A stretch of DNA of 64,000 bases from Batrachochytrium dendrobatidis JAM81 (lineage: Eukaryota > Chytridiomycota > Chytridiomycetes > Rhizophydiales). Both the position numbers and the translations under genes were made by a program. Below are positions 1 through 10,555 of the stretch, piece after piece. The DNA is taken from NCBI RefSeq assembly GCF_000203795.2, contig NW_006281114.1, forward strand, positions 1 to 64,000. The letters are read 5' to 3'. How positions within the stretch are numbered: position 1 is the first letter of the stretch; each line of letters opens with the position of its first letter. The notes beneath the pieces are model-generated. The model was not told the origin of the DNA. It searched no databases and was given only the letters and a program-made list of their open reading frames with translations.

Positions 1-1495
1 CAAATGCAGAGCATTGTAAAAGTGCTCCAGATAGACTGCAAGGAATTTGGTGGTTTTCTGATACTTTGAAAATATACGACATAGTGTTCCAAGCGCTTCA
101 GCCCGTCCTTCTTCAAATCTAAATTGCCGATAAAGCATGAGCCATGGCATCCAACTACAGTATAAACCACTATTGTTTGGCATAAACTCACCCGACTTCG
201 TGCATCATGGCTGCTTGAAAAAGCCACTCGCCAAACATGTTCAAGATCGTGTTTCCATCAACCATGCCATTTGATCCAGCATCTATAGAATACAACAATG
301 ATATTGATTTTGAAAGACCCGTGATGGCGACAACAAAGTTTCGGCAGCTCAGTGCGCATGTATTTCCAATCATGTAGATTGTACGGTGCCAGGAATATAC
401 CAGGAAATCACTTGTGAAATCAATGGAGATGTTTCCTCCATTATGCAACGCAATCGTGACGGTGGACTGCAGTTTAGACTCGTCAAATATATACTTTACA
501 ACATTTTGTGTGAGTCCATAAATAACTGCGCTCCAATGATGAATCACTTCTATTCGATGTGTCCATGTCACAAAGTGCTTTTTGAGACGATCCCACATTT
601 CTACTGATAAAATTCCTGACCTAAGCCATATTTCCAGCAATGTTTTGATCATGGGTTCGCAAATTCTGTCTGCCATCACTGGTCCGCTGCAATACGGTTC
701 AATATCATCCAACAAAGGTGTAGCGACGGATTTGGACGACTTTAAATTTCCTGGTGTGCTGGGTGTTGAAAGAACGCCGATCGGTGTTCGAGTACTGATG
801 GGCTGCGTTAGAATAATGTCGCTGATTCCCAACAATACCTTGAAAAGAACTACCCATGTTTCTGTTGTAAATGTATTTGCCAATGTTTTTGATGCTGCCA
901 ATAAAATAGACAACACCTTTCTGCAGAGCTCAATATGCGCTGCGGTGTTATCAGCACACTCTTCTAAATCTGATATTTTGGAATTGGTGGATATTGATTG
1001 CTGCAAATTGATTGATTGAACACTGTTTCCAACTCTTGGCACAAACATGAGCGAGTAGTGTTTGAATATTGTCTACGCATTTGGGTTTGGTAATGCACAG
1101 ATGGATTCCACAATGATAGTCAGCACGATCGCTCAACACTATGTTTGACTGCATATATATTAAAATAACACATGATGAATCACCTGAAAGAATCCTTGAG
1201 CAAGATCGCTGCTGTCACCACATTGTTGGATAATAGCAGGTCGTGTTGATTTTTCAAGAAGCCACGAGTGATACACATTGATGGCATCCTGTATTACAAT
1301 CACATCTTCGATAGGTAGCGAAAATCCCTGACCAATGACCTCCATCATCCAATTAACATGGGTAGCAGAGGTTAAAATGGCACCTGGATCACCAAGTGGT
1401 GAGCTACGAGGTAGCAAACACTGCGTAATTTCCAAGATGAGTTTACGTTTTACAGACAATGGGAATGCATTGAGTATCCCGGAATCTGTATTCAC
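1..1495 (-). CDS. RALGAPB: Ral GTPase-activating protein subunit beta (RalGAP-beta) homologue, N-terminal part, cut by window edge
   Basis: This is the non-catalytic beta subunit of the RalGAP complex, which with the alpha subunit switches off Ral/Rheb-type small GTPases. Three exons read on the minus strand: about 1495-1184, 1072-192 and 154 to beyond base 1, with introns 1183-1073 (GTGATT...GTAG) and 191-155 (GTGAGT...GTAG); both joins keep frame. Conserved blocks seen: VNWMMEVIGQGFSLPI (exon 1), TIFKHYSLMFVPR across the first junction, ETWVVLFKVLLGISDIIL (exon 2) and GRAEALGTLCRIFSK (exon 3), all typical of the RalGAPB N-terminal region. The first coding exon is unresolved: the frame opens at a TAA about 20 nt upstream of 1495 and has no ATG, so a small upstream exon is likely. 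The catalytic-type GAP domain would lie outside the window. It is divergent to the Sac1-like gene, about 160 bp apart. Family call is firm; the start is not. Confidence 0.86.
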
Positions 1496-1658
1496 CCATT
1501 GACAGTTGAATTAGCATTATTTTCAAATGGACGTTTTCGACATGTTTGGTATTTTTGAACAATGCTTGTCCATGGACCTTCAAACTAGTGCCAACTCACA
1601 ATAAATCCAATACTGAATTTATACTGGAATGTGTTGAGCAGCCATGAACTAGTATAGT
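1496..1658. promoter_or_regulatory. Divergent promoter, RalGAP-beta / Sac1-like
   Basis: About 160 bp between the two outward-facing genes, AT-rich, and possibly including an unseen first RalGAP-beta exon. Regulatory role inferred from position only. Confidence 0.35.
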
Positions 1659-4509
1659 ATGTCAACCAACTCATTTCAACTTGATGATAATAGCGTGTAC
1701 ATTGTAAATGCAAGTGACACCAATGTCTTCTATTTGCCCATATCTGGTCCAAAATCTATGGATATTCATCACCAAGACATGTCCAAGCACAGCTCTATGT
1801 AATGGAGCAGACCATCAACAGCCATAATTCCAAGACTCATCTCACCTGGACTCGGAGCAAACATTCCCAGCTCTCCCAGTTTCGACGCGAACATCTGCTT
1901 TCTTGAAAATTGTAACTTGGAGTAAAATAGGATAGTAAATCCAGCAATGGAGTCGGTTCAATATGGTATGGCACTGGCAACCAACACCTTGAGTAGAATC
2001 AATGTGGTCTTGAAGTTTAATTATGAATTCATACCATTTGATGCACCTGACTGGCCGACATACTAACGAATCGTTTGACTTTAATCTCAACTGTGCTGGT
2101 ATCGAATGCATGCACTGACCATCCGCTGGACACCTTCTATTCAATTGAGAAATCCCATCAGACTCACTATTGACCATTTTCGAATCTGGCACAGTCACAC
2201 TACAACCCATTCGACAAACCAGTTTTGCAAAAACCCTCATTTTTATGGGCCAACATGATGGTTGCATGACGCTTGGAGGTAAACTGCACTTTGGACCAAT
2301 ACAAGGGCATGCATTCATTGTTTGGTATTCGTTTACTGGATACCAGAGACTACTAGTATATCCTGCTTTTGCAGTGAAACGTACTGACTTGGATCAATTT
2401 ATAATGTGCAATTCATGTAGAATCTCAGGACATGTACACTCCAAACACGGACAAGGTTCTTTCAGAGTTGACATATTATGGTATCGTTGGACACTTGGAT
2501 CTTGGATTCATCAAATACATTTTTGTCGTGGTGGATCGTGACTTGGTTGCAACCAACATCCAGCAAACTGTTCATGTTTGGCATATTCGTGATGTTAAGC
2601 CGATAGTGGTGTTTAAAAGTTCAATATCGCCTAGTTTACGCGAGGTATATGATTTCAACGAGTCGCTAGTAATTGAAAATGTTACACCCAATGCACTATT
2701 GTATGATAATCGATCTAATACAATTTAAATGAAAATACAATGCCACAGGAAGAGCACGAAAGAATATGCCTAAGACTTATCAAGGACGAGTACTGTGCTG
2801 GAAACAAGTACTATTCTTTGGATATGGATCTAGCCAATGGATCACTATCAGGGTTTGAAAATAGTTTAAACTACTCCAGATCCAGCACGAACGCACATTC
2901 CTTTTTCTCGCATGCCAATGATCAATATGTGTGGAATAAGCATATGTTGCGTATTTTTGTTGACAAGGGGACCGATGCATTTGTGACACCAATAATATGC
3001 GGCCATGTAGGATCCATGGTGACCAGCATTCAAAACATATCAGTGTCTGTTTTTTTGATATCCAGGATCAATCGCCATCAAGCTGGAGCTCGATATTGGT
3101 GTCGTGGAGTAGACGAGTTTGGACACTCGGCAATAGAAGTGGACACCAATGTTTTGGTAGTGCACGACCACGGCATATCTTCGTTTTGTATGATTCGTGG
3201 ATCTGTGCCACTGTTTTGGAATCAAAAAAACGTTACAGAACCGTTTTGCGAGCCACCAATCGATCTCAGTCAAGTTCAGTCAAACGAGTCCATGGACGCA
3301 ATGAGTCATCATTTTGAGCATCTATTACAAAGTTATGGTCAAAAGATATACGCTGTTGACCTGCTCAACTGTCGCGATCACAACAGCGATACCGCCAAAT
3401 TAAGCCGAGCATATGAAAAGGCTTTGATTGGGTTTCATGGTGACAATGTGGCTTACCTTCGACAGCAAGCACCAACTAATTTGAAGACAAGTCAGCGTTT
3501 GATGCGGATTTTGGATGATATTCTTTGTGAGCACAAGTATAATCGCATTGATGATAGAGTCAGTAGTACGGTAATCAACTGCAAACAACAGGCAGTAATT
3601 CGGTTCAATTCGCTTGATTGCGTAGATGAAGTTAGTTTGGCACATTATCATGTATCAAGCTACATTTTTCGACAAATTATGTGCGATCTGGCAGGATGTG
3701 AATCGCATCTTCAAGACTTGAATTTTGACACTGATCGATCTTGGAGGAAGCTATGGATCGACAACTCAAACATGCTTAGCCAATATTACACCGGAACGTC
3801 AATGATATGCACGCATCTGCTATCTCTAGAAGTGGGATGGACAATACCTGCTTCATTGAAACTCATTGGCATTTGGCTGTCAAGAAAATATATGGGTCAT
3901 TTTCAAGATTTTGCTCGTCAAGATGGACTAGAGTTGTTCATGGGAAATCAGGATGACCATCGTATCGGGTTTTTGACACCACAATCATCCAAGAGTGAAT
4001 TGATGAAAGAAAATACAATTCCACCAAAGAACACACCCGATTTGATTAGCCAGCTCAGCACGTCATTTATTCATCTCAATCATGAAAGGTCGGAAAATAT
4101 CCCCTATAGCAGAAGTTTTGTCAAAAAAGATATAGCGGATCAGATTAATCTGCGACAGCGATTGACATACCACGAATTATCACAGCCTTGGCATCTTTCA
4201 ATTATACTTGTAGCACGAAAGTTTACTGCACCAAGGAAAATTACAACGTATATCGAATTTGTGCTAGCAGTAGTATGGCTATTCATTTATACAGTTTCAG
4301 CCAAGATTTTTGGATATTACTCAAAGCTTTTGATTCGACGCCCACGAAAGGATATTGATCAAGATGCATTGCCTGTATGTGCTGTTCCACCTCCACATGG
4401 GATTGCAGTCAAGTTTGGTCGAGTAAAAATGGATCAATTTGGGCAATTCTACGAGTCGGACATGAGCAAAACTCATTCGTTTTCGCCATCGTTTGGATCA
4501 GGCCGTTGA
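1659..4509 (+). CDS. Sac1-like phosphoinositide phosphatase family protein with degenerate catalytic motif
   Basis: The large exon 2740-4509, continuous in sense with an exon reading about 2404-2728, gives the whole SAC fold: GIVGHLDLGFIKYIFVVV near the N-terminus, the MIRGSVPLFW signature, and the C-terminal KYMGHFQDFARQDGLELFMGN block. One hydrophobic segment follows (about 4237-4320, IEFVLAVVWLFIYTVSAKIF), as in ER/Golgi Sac1. The start is probably ATG 1659, whose reading (DDNSVYIVNASDTNVFYLPI) resembles the Sac1 N-terminus; a GT donor at 1799 would end that exon. The join between 2728 and 2740 (stop TAA then ATG) also needs a small splice event or is a break. Sac1 enzymes use R-x-N-C-x-D-C-x-D-R-T; here bases 3601-3633 read RFNSLDCVDEV, so the catalytic Cys is Ser and the Arg is Glu. 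By family knowledge that should abolish phosphatase activity. It could be a pseudophosphatase paralogue or a decaying gene; the rest of the fold is well preserved. Confidence 0.8.
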
Positions 4510-4742
4510 AGCGATATTCAAACATCAACTTTTTAGTCGAGGTTCTATCTGTGGTTGCTATTCTATTAATATTTTTGGTGAGACTAGCAAACTATACATC
4601 ATGCAATTTAAATCAGAAACCACTCCATAAACAAAAATAAATAAATCATATCAATATATTTGTATATAACAATCAAATGTATACGTGTAATTGGTAGGTA
4701 TAGAAGCAATGTTTTGCAAAACAATTTAACAGCTTATTCATC

Positions 4743-6265
4743 TCAGTCAAGACTTTGAATGATAAGGTTTTTGTACAAAGTGTACTGATCAGTAGGCGTC
4801 GCCCAATCACTCGAGCTTCCACCAAAGAATGTCTCGAAATCAATTCCAAGGAATCCAACGCTAGAATCTGTTATCCATACAATCTCATTAAACTGGATCG
4901 CGGTTCTGCCATTAACTTTTACCGTGATAGATCCGTCAGCCACACCCACAGTATTGAGAGTGATAGTTTGACTGACAGTGACCCATTCTCCTGTGGGAAA
5001 TGTCCATGATCCACGGCCAATAGATGTACCATAATCTGGGTTACAGACACTTTTAGGTGGTATTTTGCAGAATCCAGGTACTTGTTGATCAAATGGAAGA
5101 TATATATAAGATTCACCAGCACCCCCGGTCCTAAACTAACATTCATAATATAGATTCTCGGGTTAATAAATAAGTTACAAATGTGCAATCAACTCCCAAT
5201 CAAATAACGCTCACCATGAATCGAGACGAAAAGCAGTCTTGTGAATTGCGACCACCAGAGCATCCAGAATGTCCACCGTATATACCGGGCAACTTGCCAC
5301 CCTTGACAAAATCAAACCCAGGTTGGAAATAGATATCATATTGAAACATGGTAGTTTTTGCTGCGCTAAGATCTATTGGTTGAGCATAGAACCCAGTTCC
5401 ACCAATAATTGGACCACTAGGGTTATAGCTTCCAGCAGGGTAATCCACTTTCAAGACTATATTTCCCTTTACAACGGGGTCATTGACAAAATATCGATTG
5501 TCTACTCCGTACCTATCCTGCATAATATTTAGCTTGGAAAGGCTAGCTTGGAGAAAGTCAGAGGCTTGCCATCGATTGCCTGTCAATGTGGGTACCGAGG
5601 TAGAGGCAGTGGTAGTCGGGTCTTGAGTAGGGGTTGGAATAATACAGTATTGGACAGGACGCTTAATAGGAGTTTTCTTGGACGACGCATGCTTAACAGA
5701 GGTTTTCTTGGACGACGCACGCTTCATAAGTCGCAACTTTGACCTAGAGTTTTCCACATCGACACATTTTTGGTCTTTACATATGTTGGAGATGCAGTCC
5801 TCGTGAAGAAAGCATTCTACTCCTGAAGGGCACAATGTATCACAGCCAAGTGATACGCGTCCACATTGGGAAGCTGTGCAATAAGGGAATATTTGGGTAG
5901 TACAAAACGATGAATTAGCAAATTATATTCTGGTGATGCGTTAATGGCTCAGCTCAGTATGCATGTGGTGAATCATTCACTTGGTTTAGGCGGAATGATT
6001 TCCACCATATGGTAGGGCATGCATATAGGGAATAGGCAATCATTTTGCAAGATTTGGTCGGATATAGAAACTTACGTGAATTGCATCCAGAATGGTATGG
6101 AAATGCGAGAACAGCCGGAACTATGCCTGATGAGTTTAAAACAAGGTGAAAAGTAGATTAGTTTCTAATAAACACGATCAAAGCTTGATCCATTCACTAA
6201 TGAATCAAAGGTGCAATCGTACCAGCAAGCCCAAATGTCAACGAGATTATGGCAGAGAAATGCAT
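4743..6265 (-). CDS. Secreted polysaccharide-lyase family 14 (PL14)-like protein, copy A
   Basis: Four exons on the minus strand. The start ATG at 6265 opens a signal peptide (MHFSAIISLTFGLAG) split by an intron; a second short exon (about 6136-6076) joins in frame to exon 3 (about 5873-5215) and exon 4 (5135-4743). After the signal peptide comes a Cys-rich module (about 9 Cys, pattern CGRVSLGCDTLC...CFLHEDCISNICKDQKC), then a Ser/Thr/Lys linker containing two ASSKKT units, then the PL14 domain. Diagnostic PL14 pieces are FVKGGKLPGIYGG, CSGGRNSQDCFSSRFM, GTSIGRGSWTFPTGEW and FLGIDFETFFGGSSSDWATP. Members of this family are secreted glucuronan/alginate-type lyases or lectin-like relatives in fungi; the substrate here is unknown. 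Tandem with a diverged copy at 7135-8575 in the same orientation, so the pair arose by local duplication. Confidence 0.85.
5669..5728 (-). repeat. 30-bp tandem duplication inside PL14 copy A linker
   Basis: Two adjacent 30-bp units share the core TTTTCTTGGACGACGCA and encode the repeated basic linker peptides with ASSKKT. Copy B has no equivalent linker, so this arose after the gene duplication or was lost there. Confidence 0.75.
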
Positions 6266-7134
6266 TTCAATGAAGTTGTAGTGAGTAAAAGGTATTGGAC
6301 TACTTAAGTATGTTTCAGTGATACAGACTTAAAGAAAGATGTAACGCTGTATTTATATTTTTAGTCAACAATCTGAGTTTAAACCAACGCTTGCACATAT
6401 GCCGTGAAATGACTAGATAAATTAAGCTGCAACAATCAATCTCTCAAAAGCGCGTGCATAGTTATTTTGTCTTTCTCAAACACAATAGCGCTTTTAGATT
6501 CGTAACAATCATTGAAAGTTGAATGGGTCGGAATGTTTTTAGTGAACAAGAAATAGTCAGTGCCACTCAGCACCAGGTGAACAAAAACTCGCTAGATGCA
6601 ATCATCTATATGACTGAAAAATATTCATATGGCTGGTGGATTTTGCTGAGTCGACATAATTTAAACTCCGATGGTTGATAAACCAGGCATCTACCGACCC
6701 TGATTTAAAATGTATTCCTTTATGACCGACATAGTTCAGATTATATTATGTAATGCTTATAGCCGTGTGATACGCTGACAGGCTAATGTATACAATGGAA
6801 CTGTCATCATTTCAGCTTTTCATAATAGCACATTCATTCAAATTTTGCACAATAAGCAATTGAAACTGCACAGTATTTACTAGACTGGTGCAAGGATTTG
6901 CTAATATATATGCTACACAATGGATTTATATCAGCGTTGACCAATGGCAAAATAAAAAACCAGTTCTAAAGTGGCAATTGTTTGAATTTCATTTTTTCCA
7001 CTACGCTTTGGTTCCAGACAAGCACGGTCTGATGGTTGCGTTAAGACTCTGGTTTACAAGATACTGGCCAGTCTCGTTCAAAAATTAGTCGATTACACTA
7101 AAATTTGAAACACATCTCATAATTATAGGTCTGA
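6266..7134. other. Intergenic region between the two PL14 genes
   Basis: About 870 bp, AT-rich. It must hold the promoter of copy A (right side) and the 3' end of copy B. A 66-residue open frame at 6888-7088 shows no family resemblance and I do not call it. No RNA gene seen. Confidence 0.5.
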
Positions 7135-8575
7135 TCAATATTCAATCTTTAGTTTTTGCTTGCGAAAGTATGTGACCTGATCTCTTGGAGTAGCCCAATC
7201 ATTTGTGCTTCCCCCAAAGAAAGTCTCGAAATCAATTCCCGCAAATCCAATGTTTGATGTCTGATACACAATATTCCCTGTGTCAATCACCGTATCCCCA
7301 TTGACTCGAATCACCGCCAAACCATTACGATTGGGTAGCAGGGTGTGTGAATCGATGGTGTTTAAAGTAATGGTTTGCTGAACACTTGTCCATTCTCCAA
7401 GAGGGAATCGCCACGCTCCACGACCAATGGATGTACCATATTTATCGTCACAAACTGTGCCGGGAACTAATGGAATGGTTTGATTAATGCACAGTCGTGG
7501 GTCCTGAGCGTTTTTATCCGAGTAGAGGTAGAGCTCACCATCTCCGTACGCTCGAAACTTTTCGAGTAGGTTAGAGATATTAAATTTATCTTCATTCATT
7601 TGTTGGAGCTTAATGGATCGGGTTACTTACCATGAGTCTGGTAGAAAAGCAATCCAAGGCTTTAGCACCTCCAGAGCATTCTGGATGGCCACCAAATAAA
7701 CCAGGTAGTTTTCCTCCCTTGACGAAATCAAATCCGACTGGAAATAGTACGTCGTATTGATATGTCACTGATTTGGCGTTTGAAAGATCTATTGGTGCAC
7801 TATAGAACTAATGGTTGACCGTTGGCTCAAAGTCAACAATATGATATGATGAAACGTAATATTTTATAAAGTACTCACACCAGCTCCGCCGATTGGTGCA
7901 TCGATGGCTTTGGGTCGATAGCTACTACCAGGATATCTATAAAAGAAATCAATTCATTGGTGAGGTTTGAAACACATACATGCTTTTATGCAAGTACAAT
8001 ATGTTCAATACAGAATTATGTACGCTTACAGTACTCGCCACACACTAGCGTCATACCCAGTAGGATCGCGAACAATATCTAAATTACCACGATCAATTCC
8101 ATATGCAATTTCGACTAAATTCAAACCAGAATATTCCTGACAAGGATGAAGATCATCTCGCGATGTCCAGATCAATTGTGGCATGTTGCACAGGCTTTGT
8201 AAAACAAATCCTGGGGTGTTGGAGGTAGTATTGGCTGATCCGAGCATGCATGGCGTTTGAGGACATGCCTTTTTTGATCCACATGCTAAATAATACAAAT
8301 GTAAAATTGAATAGGTTGATAATTTCATTGATTGCATGTATGAATATACTCATGAACATTAGAAACGAAATATACCTGTTGTGCAGTTGGGATACGCGAT
8401 ATATGGTTTAGGAAATATGGCTGGAATAACAAGCGGAGCACCTATACATCAATTAGAGCTGAATCAAGTTAGTCCATGTATGCTTAGTAAATGATATGCT
8501 TGTCAATATGTACTTGCCTAGACATTGGCCGCAATACATCACCACTAAAGTGGTCAACACACGTAACAAAGCCAT
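7135..8575 (-). CDS. Secreted polysaccharide-lyase family 14 (PL14)-like protein, copy B
   Basis: Start ATG 8575 gives a hydrophobic signal peptide (MALLRVLTTLVVMYCGQCLG). The first intron begins with GC (donor AG|GCAAGT at 8517) and ends TAG, joining G|GT in frame; the later exons carry a Cys-rich stretch (ACGSKKACPQTPCMLG, LCNMPQ, HPCQEYSG), then YGIDRGNLDIVRDPTGYDAS, the KGGKLPG and CSGG...LDCFSTRLM blocks, and the last exon 7599-7135 with GTSIGRGAWRFPLGEW and FAGIDFETFFGGSTNDWATP. Domain order matches copy A, but the Cys-rich part and linker differ strongly. At least six exons. Predicted extracellular; probable carbohydrate-active protein, catalytic status not shown by sequence alone. Confidence 0.83.
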
Positions 8576-8971
8576 GATATTGTATAGTCTACTGCACACG
8601 CAATATACCTTGAACAATGTTTGAATTCAGATATGCTATTTGCCGATTTAAATAAAAAACAATAATATAGCGTTGATTTGTGCAAATGCTGTTTAACGAT
8701 AGTACTGCTTCAACCTTTTTGATATATGATTCGGAATGGCATTACGAATGATGATAATTTGGCAGATTACGAGTCGGAGAACACGGTGAAATGTGAGATA
8801 AAATGCAATCTAACATTCTTGTGGAGTCAAAAAGACACTAGTAAACATGAAGCTAAAGCACTGGATAAATAATCAAAGGTTTGCAAGCCAACGTCTTGAT
8901 GTAAAAATGTGGCTTTCATACCAGATAAATTAAAGCAATTCATTATCCAAAACTCGACATTAGACTGCAGT
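8576..8971. other. Intergenic region between RBM42 3' end and PL14 copy B start
   Basis: About 400 bp holding the promoter side of PL14 copy B and the 3' end of the RBM42 homologue. No gene, RNA or repeat recognised. Confidence 0.5.
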
Positions 8972-10016
8972 TTATTTCTTAGAAAGCACATTGGAAAAGC
9001 CAGCCAATCGCTTCAGGTTTTTGTTATCGCCCACTCTGTCTTTCCAAGTCGACTTTCTCAACTTAATTGGCCGGTTTCCCACATATTTGCCTACAAAACA
9101 TTCAAAAAGTATAGATTAGCACGACCAAAAGCATCCAAACTCATCACAACTAGAGTTTACCGTTCATCTCCCGCATGGCCTTGACAAAGTCTTCTGGATC
9201 TTTAAAACTAACAAACCCAAATCCTTTACTCTGATTGTTTTTATCCCGAACAACATGTGCACGGAGCATTGATGGATATTTGCTAAACGATTTTGTCAGT
9301 AGATCATCGGATACTTCGTTTCCAATATCTCCACAAAAAAGTCGGTAGTCGTTCTCATCCCACTCAAGCATAGTCGGGTCAGACCACACCTTACCACCAG
9401 CCACTCTCATTGTGAGTCGTTTTTGCCTTTTTGTCGATTGAATAGGATCCAGTCGGACTGTATCGGCGGTTGACTGGGCGGATGCAGATATATGAGTTGC
9501 AGAGGTAGGATTAGATTTACCAACAGAAATGGCGGCTGTAGTAGCTGACTTGGGTGCAACTCCCGTTGATAGTTTGGTTGCATCTCGTTTAGATCGAACC
9601 TGGATTGTTGCAGATGATCCTGTTTGTTTGGATTTGTTTGGAGTGTAGCCAACTGGATAAGGAACACCATTATTCGATTCAGTGTTGGCAGGATGTCCTT
9701 CTGGAAAAGGAGTTGATGAGTTGTTTTTATTGCTGATAGTGGCAGCATCTGTTTTTGCATCATCATGCTTCCCTATTGTTCCTGATCCAGAGGCATCTGT
9801 GGATGACTTGGCAGATGCCGAAACAAGTGGTTTAGCATATTGCGACATTGCTGCAGAATATTCTGCAGCGTACATGGCAGCATAGTAAGCGGCAGTCGCT
9901 GTATCGACTCCCAAGGATGTGTAATATGCATTGTAATGGGTGTAGAGTGATGCTGCATCGAGCGGTTTGCTAGTGTCAACAGATCCTGAAAATGCATCCG
10001 GACTGTTACTGTCCAT
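8972..10016 (-). CDS. RBM42: RBM42-type RNA-binding protein (single C-terminal RRM)
   Basis: Two exons: 10016-9161 and 9090-8972, with a 70-nt intron (GTAAAC...TGTAG) that splits the Gly of NGK. The N-terminal two thirds is low-complexity and rich in Ala, Tyr, Ser and Thr (YYAAMYAAEYSAAMSQYAKP), followed by the RBM42 hallmark: LEWDENDYRLFCGDIGNEV, then DLLTKSFSKYPS, GFGFVSFKDPEDFVKAM, REMNGK, and in exon 2 YVGNRPIKLRKSTWKDR. The conserved tail after the RRM is characteristic of RBM42 orthologues, nuclear RNA-binding factors linked to the spliceosome and stress granules. Upstream of the ATG a TTACCCAACAG sequence could be the acceptor of a 5'-UTR intron, because no stop lies in frame immediately before the ATG. 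Confidence 0.9.
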
Positions 10017-10138
10017 TTTAGTAACAAGTAAAGACCAATCCTGTTGGGTAATAAAAATGGTATTAATATGAGCAAGTCTAAATTGTCGAGTTGATTCTCA
10101 ATAAAAGGAAACTCGACTAAATTATGCAGTTTGAATTT

Positions 10139-10545
10139 TACAGCTCTAGTCACGTAGAATGGATTATTTTTTTGTATTTGAAATGACTGTTTATTGGAAA
10201 TGTTGGCTTTACACGCAACCAAGGAATATCTGGCACGATCGTGGCATTGAAGAGACTTTGTTCTGAAAACTCGCAAATATGCTCTAGTTCAAGATAGCAA
10301 CGATTACACGTTTCAGGAATACATACCATTTCTGCATGCCAATCACCCAATGTTCACTTGTAATGAAGAGTTGAAAGATGTGGAATTTATTACAACTGTG
10401 ATGTGAACAGAGTTGTCTTGTACAAAAATAGACATGAGACCAGTAGACACAATCTGATAAATTAGTGTAGATTATCATTTCATGAGACTGCTGTTTATTG
10501 TGTATTTTAACATTTATTATTCCATTTTATGTGAGTGCGGCTATA
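10139..10545. mobile_element. Inverted-repeat (MITE-like) element, copy M1
   Basis: Left end TA-CAGCTCTAGTCACGTAGAA (from 10139), right end ...TTTTATGTGAGTGCGGCTA-TA (to 10545). A CATTTCATGAGACTG block and GTTTATTG (10475-10500) precede the right end. It fills most of the space between RBM42 (start 10016) and the LRR gene, whose stop codon is only 10 bp beyond the right end. No coding capacity. Confidence 0.65.
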
Positions 10546-10555
10546 TCAACAAGAA

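Noticed and set aside
1842..2318. 158-residue Cys-rich minus-strand frame as an independent gene
   Set aside because: No known family, no clear start context, and it lies within the 5' part of the Sac1-like gene; kept only as an observation.
6750..6780. Possible additional element end (TATAGCCGTGTGATACG)
   Set aside because: Only one end and no paired right end within 600 bp; resemblance is too short.
8909..9184. 91-residue plus-strand frame
   Set aside because: It is the antisense shadow of the last exon and intron of the RBM42 gene.
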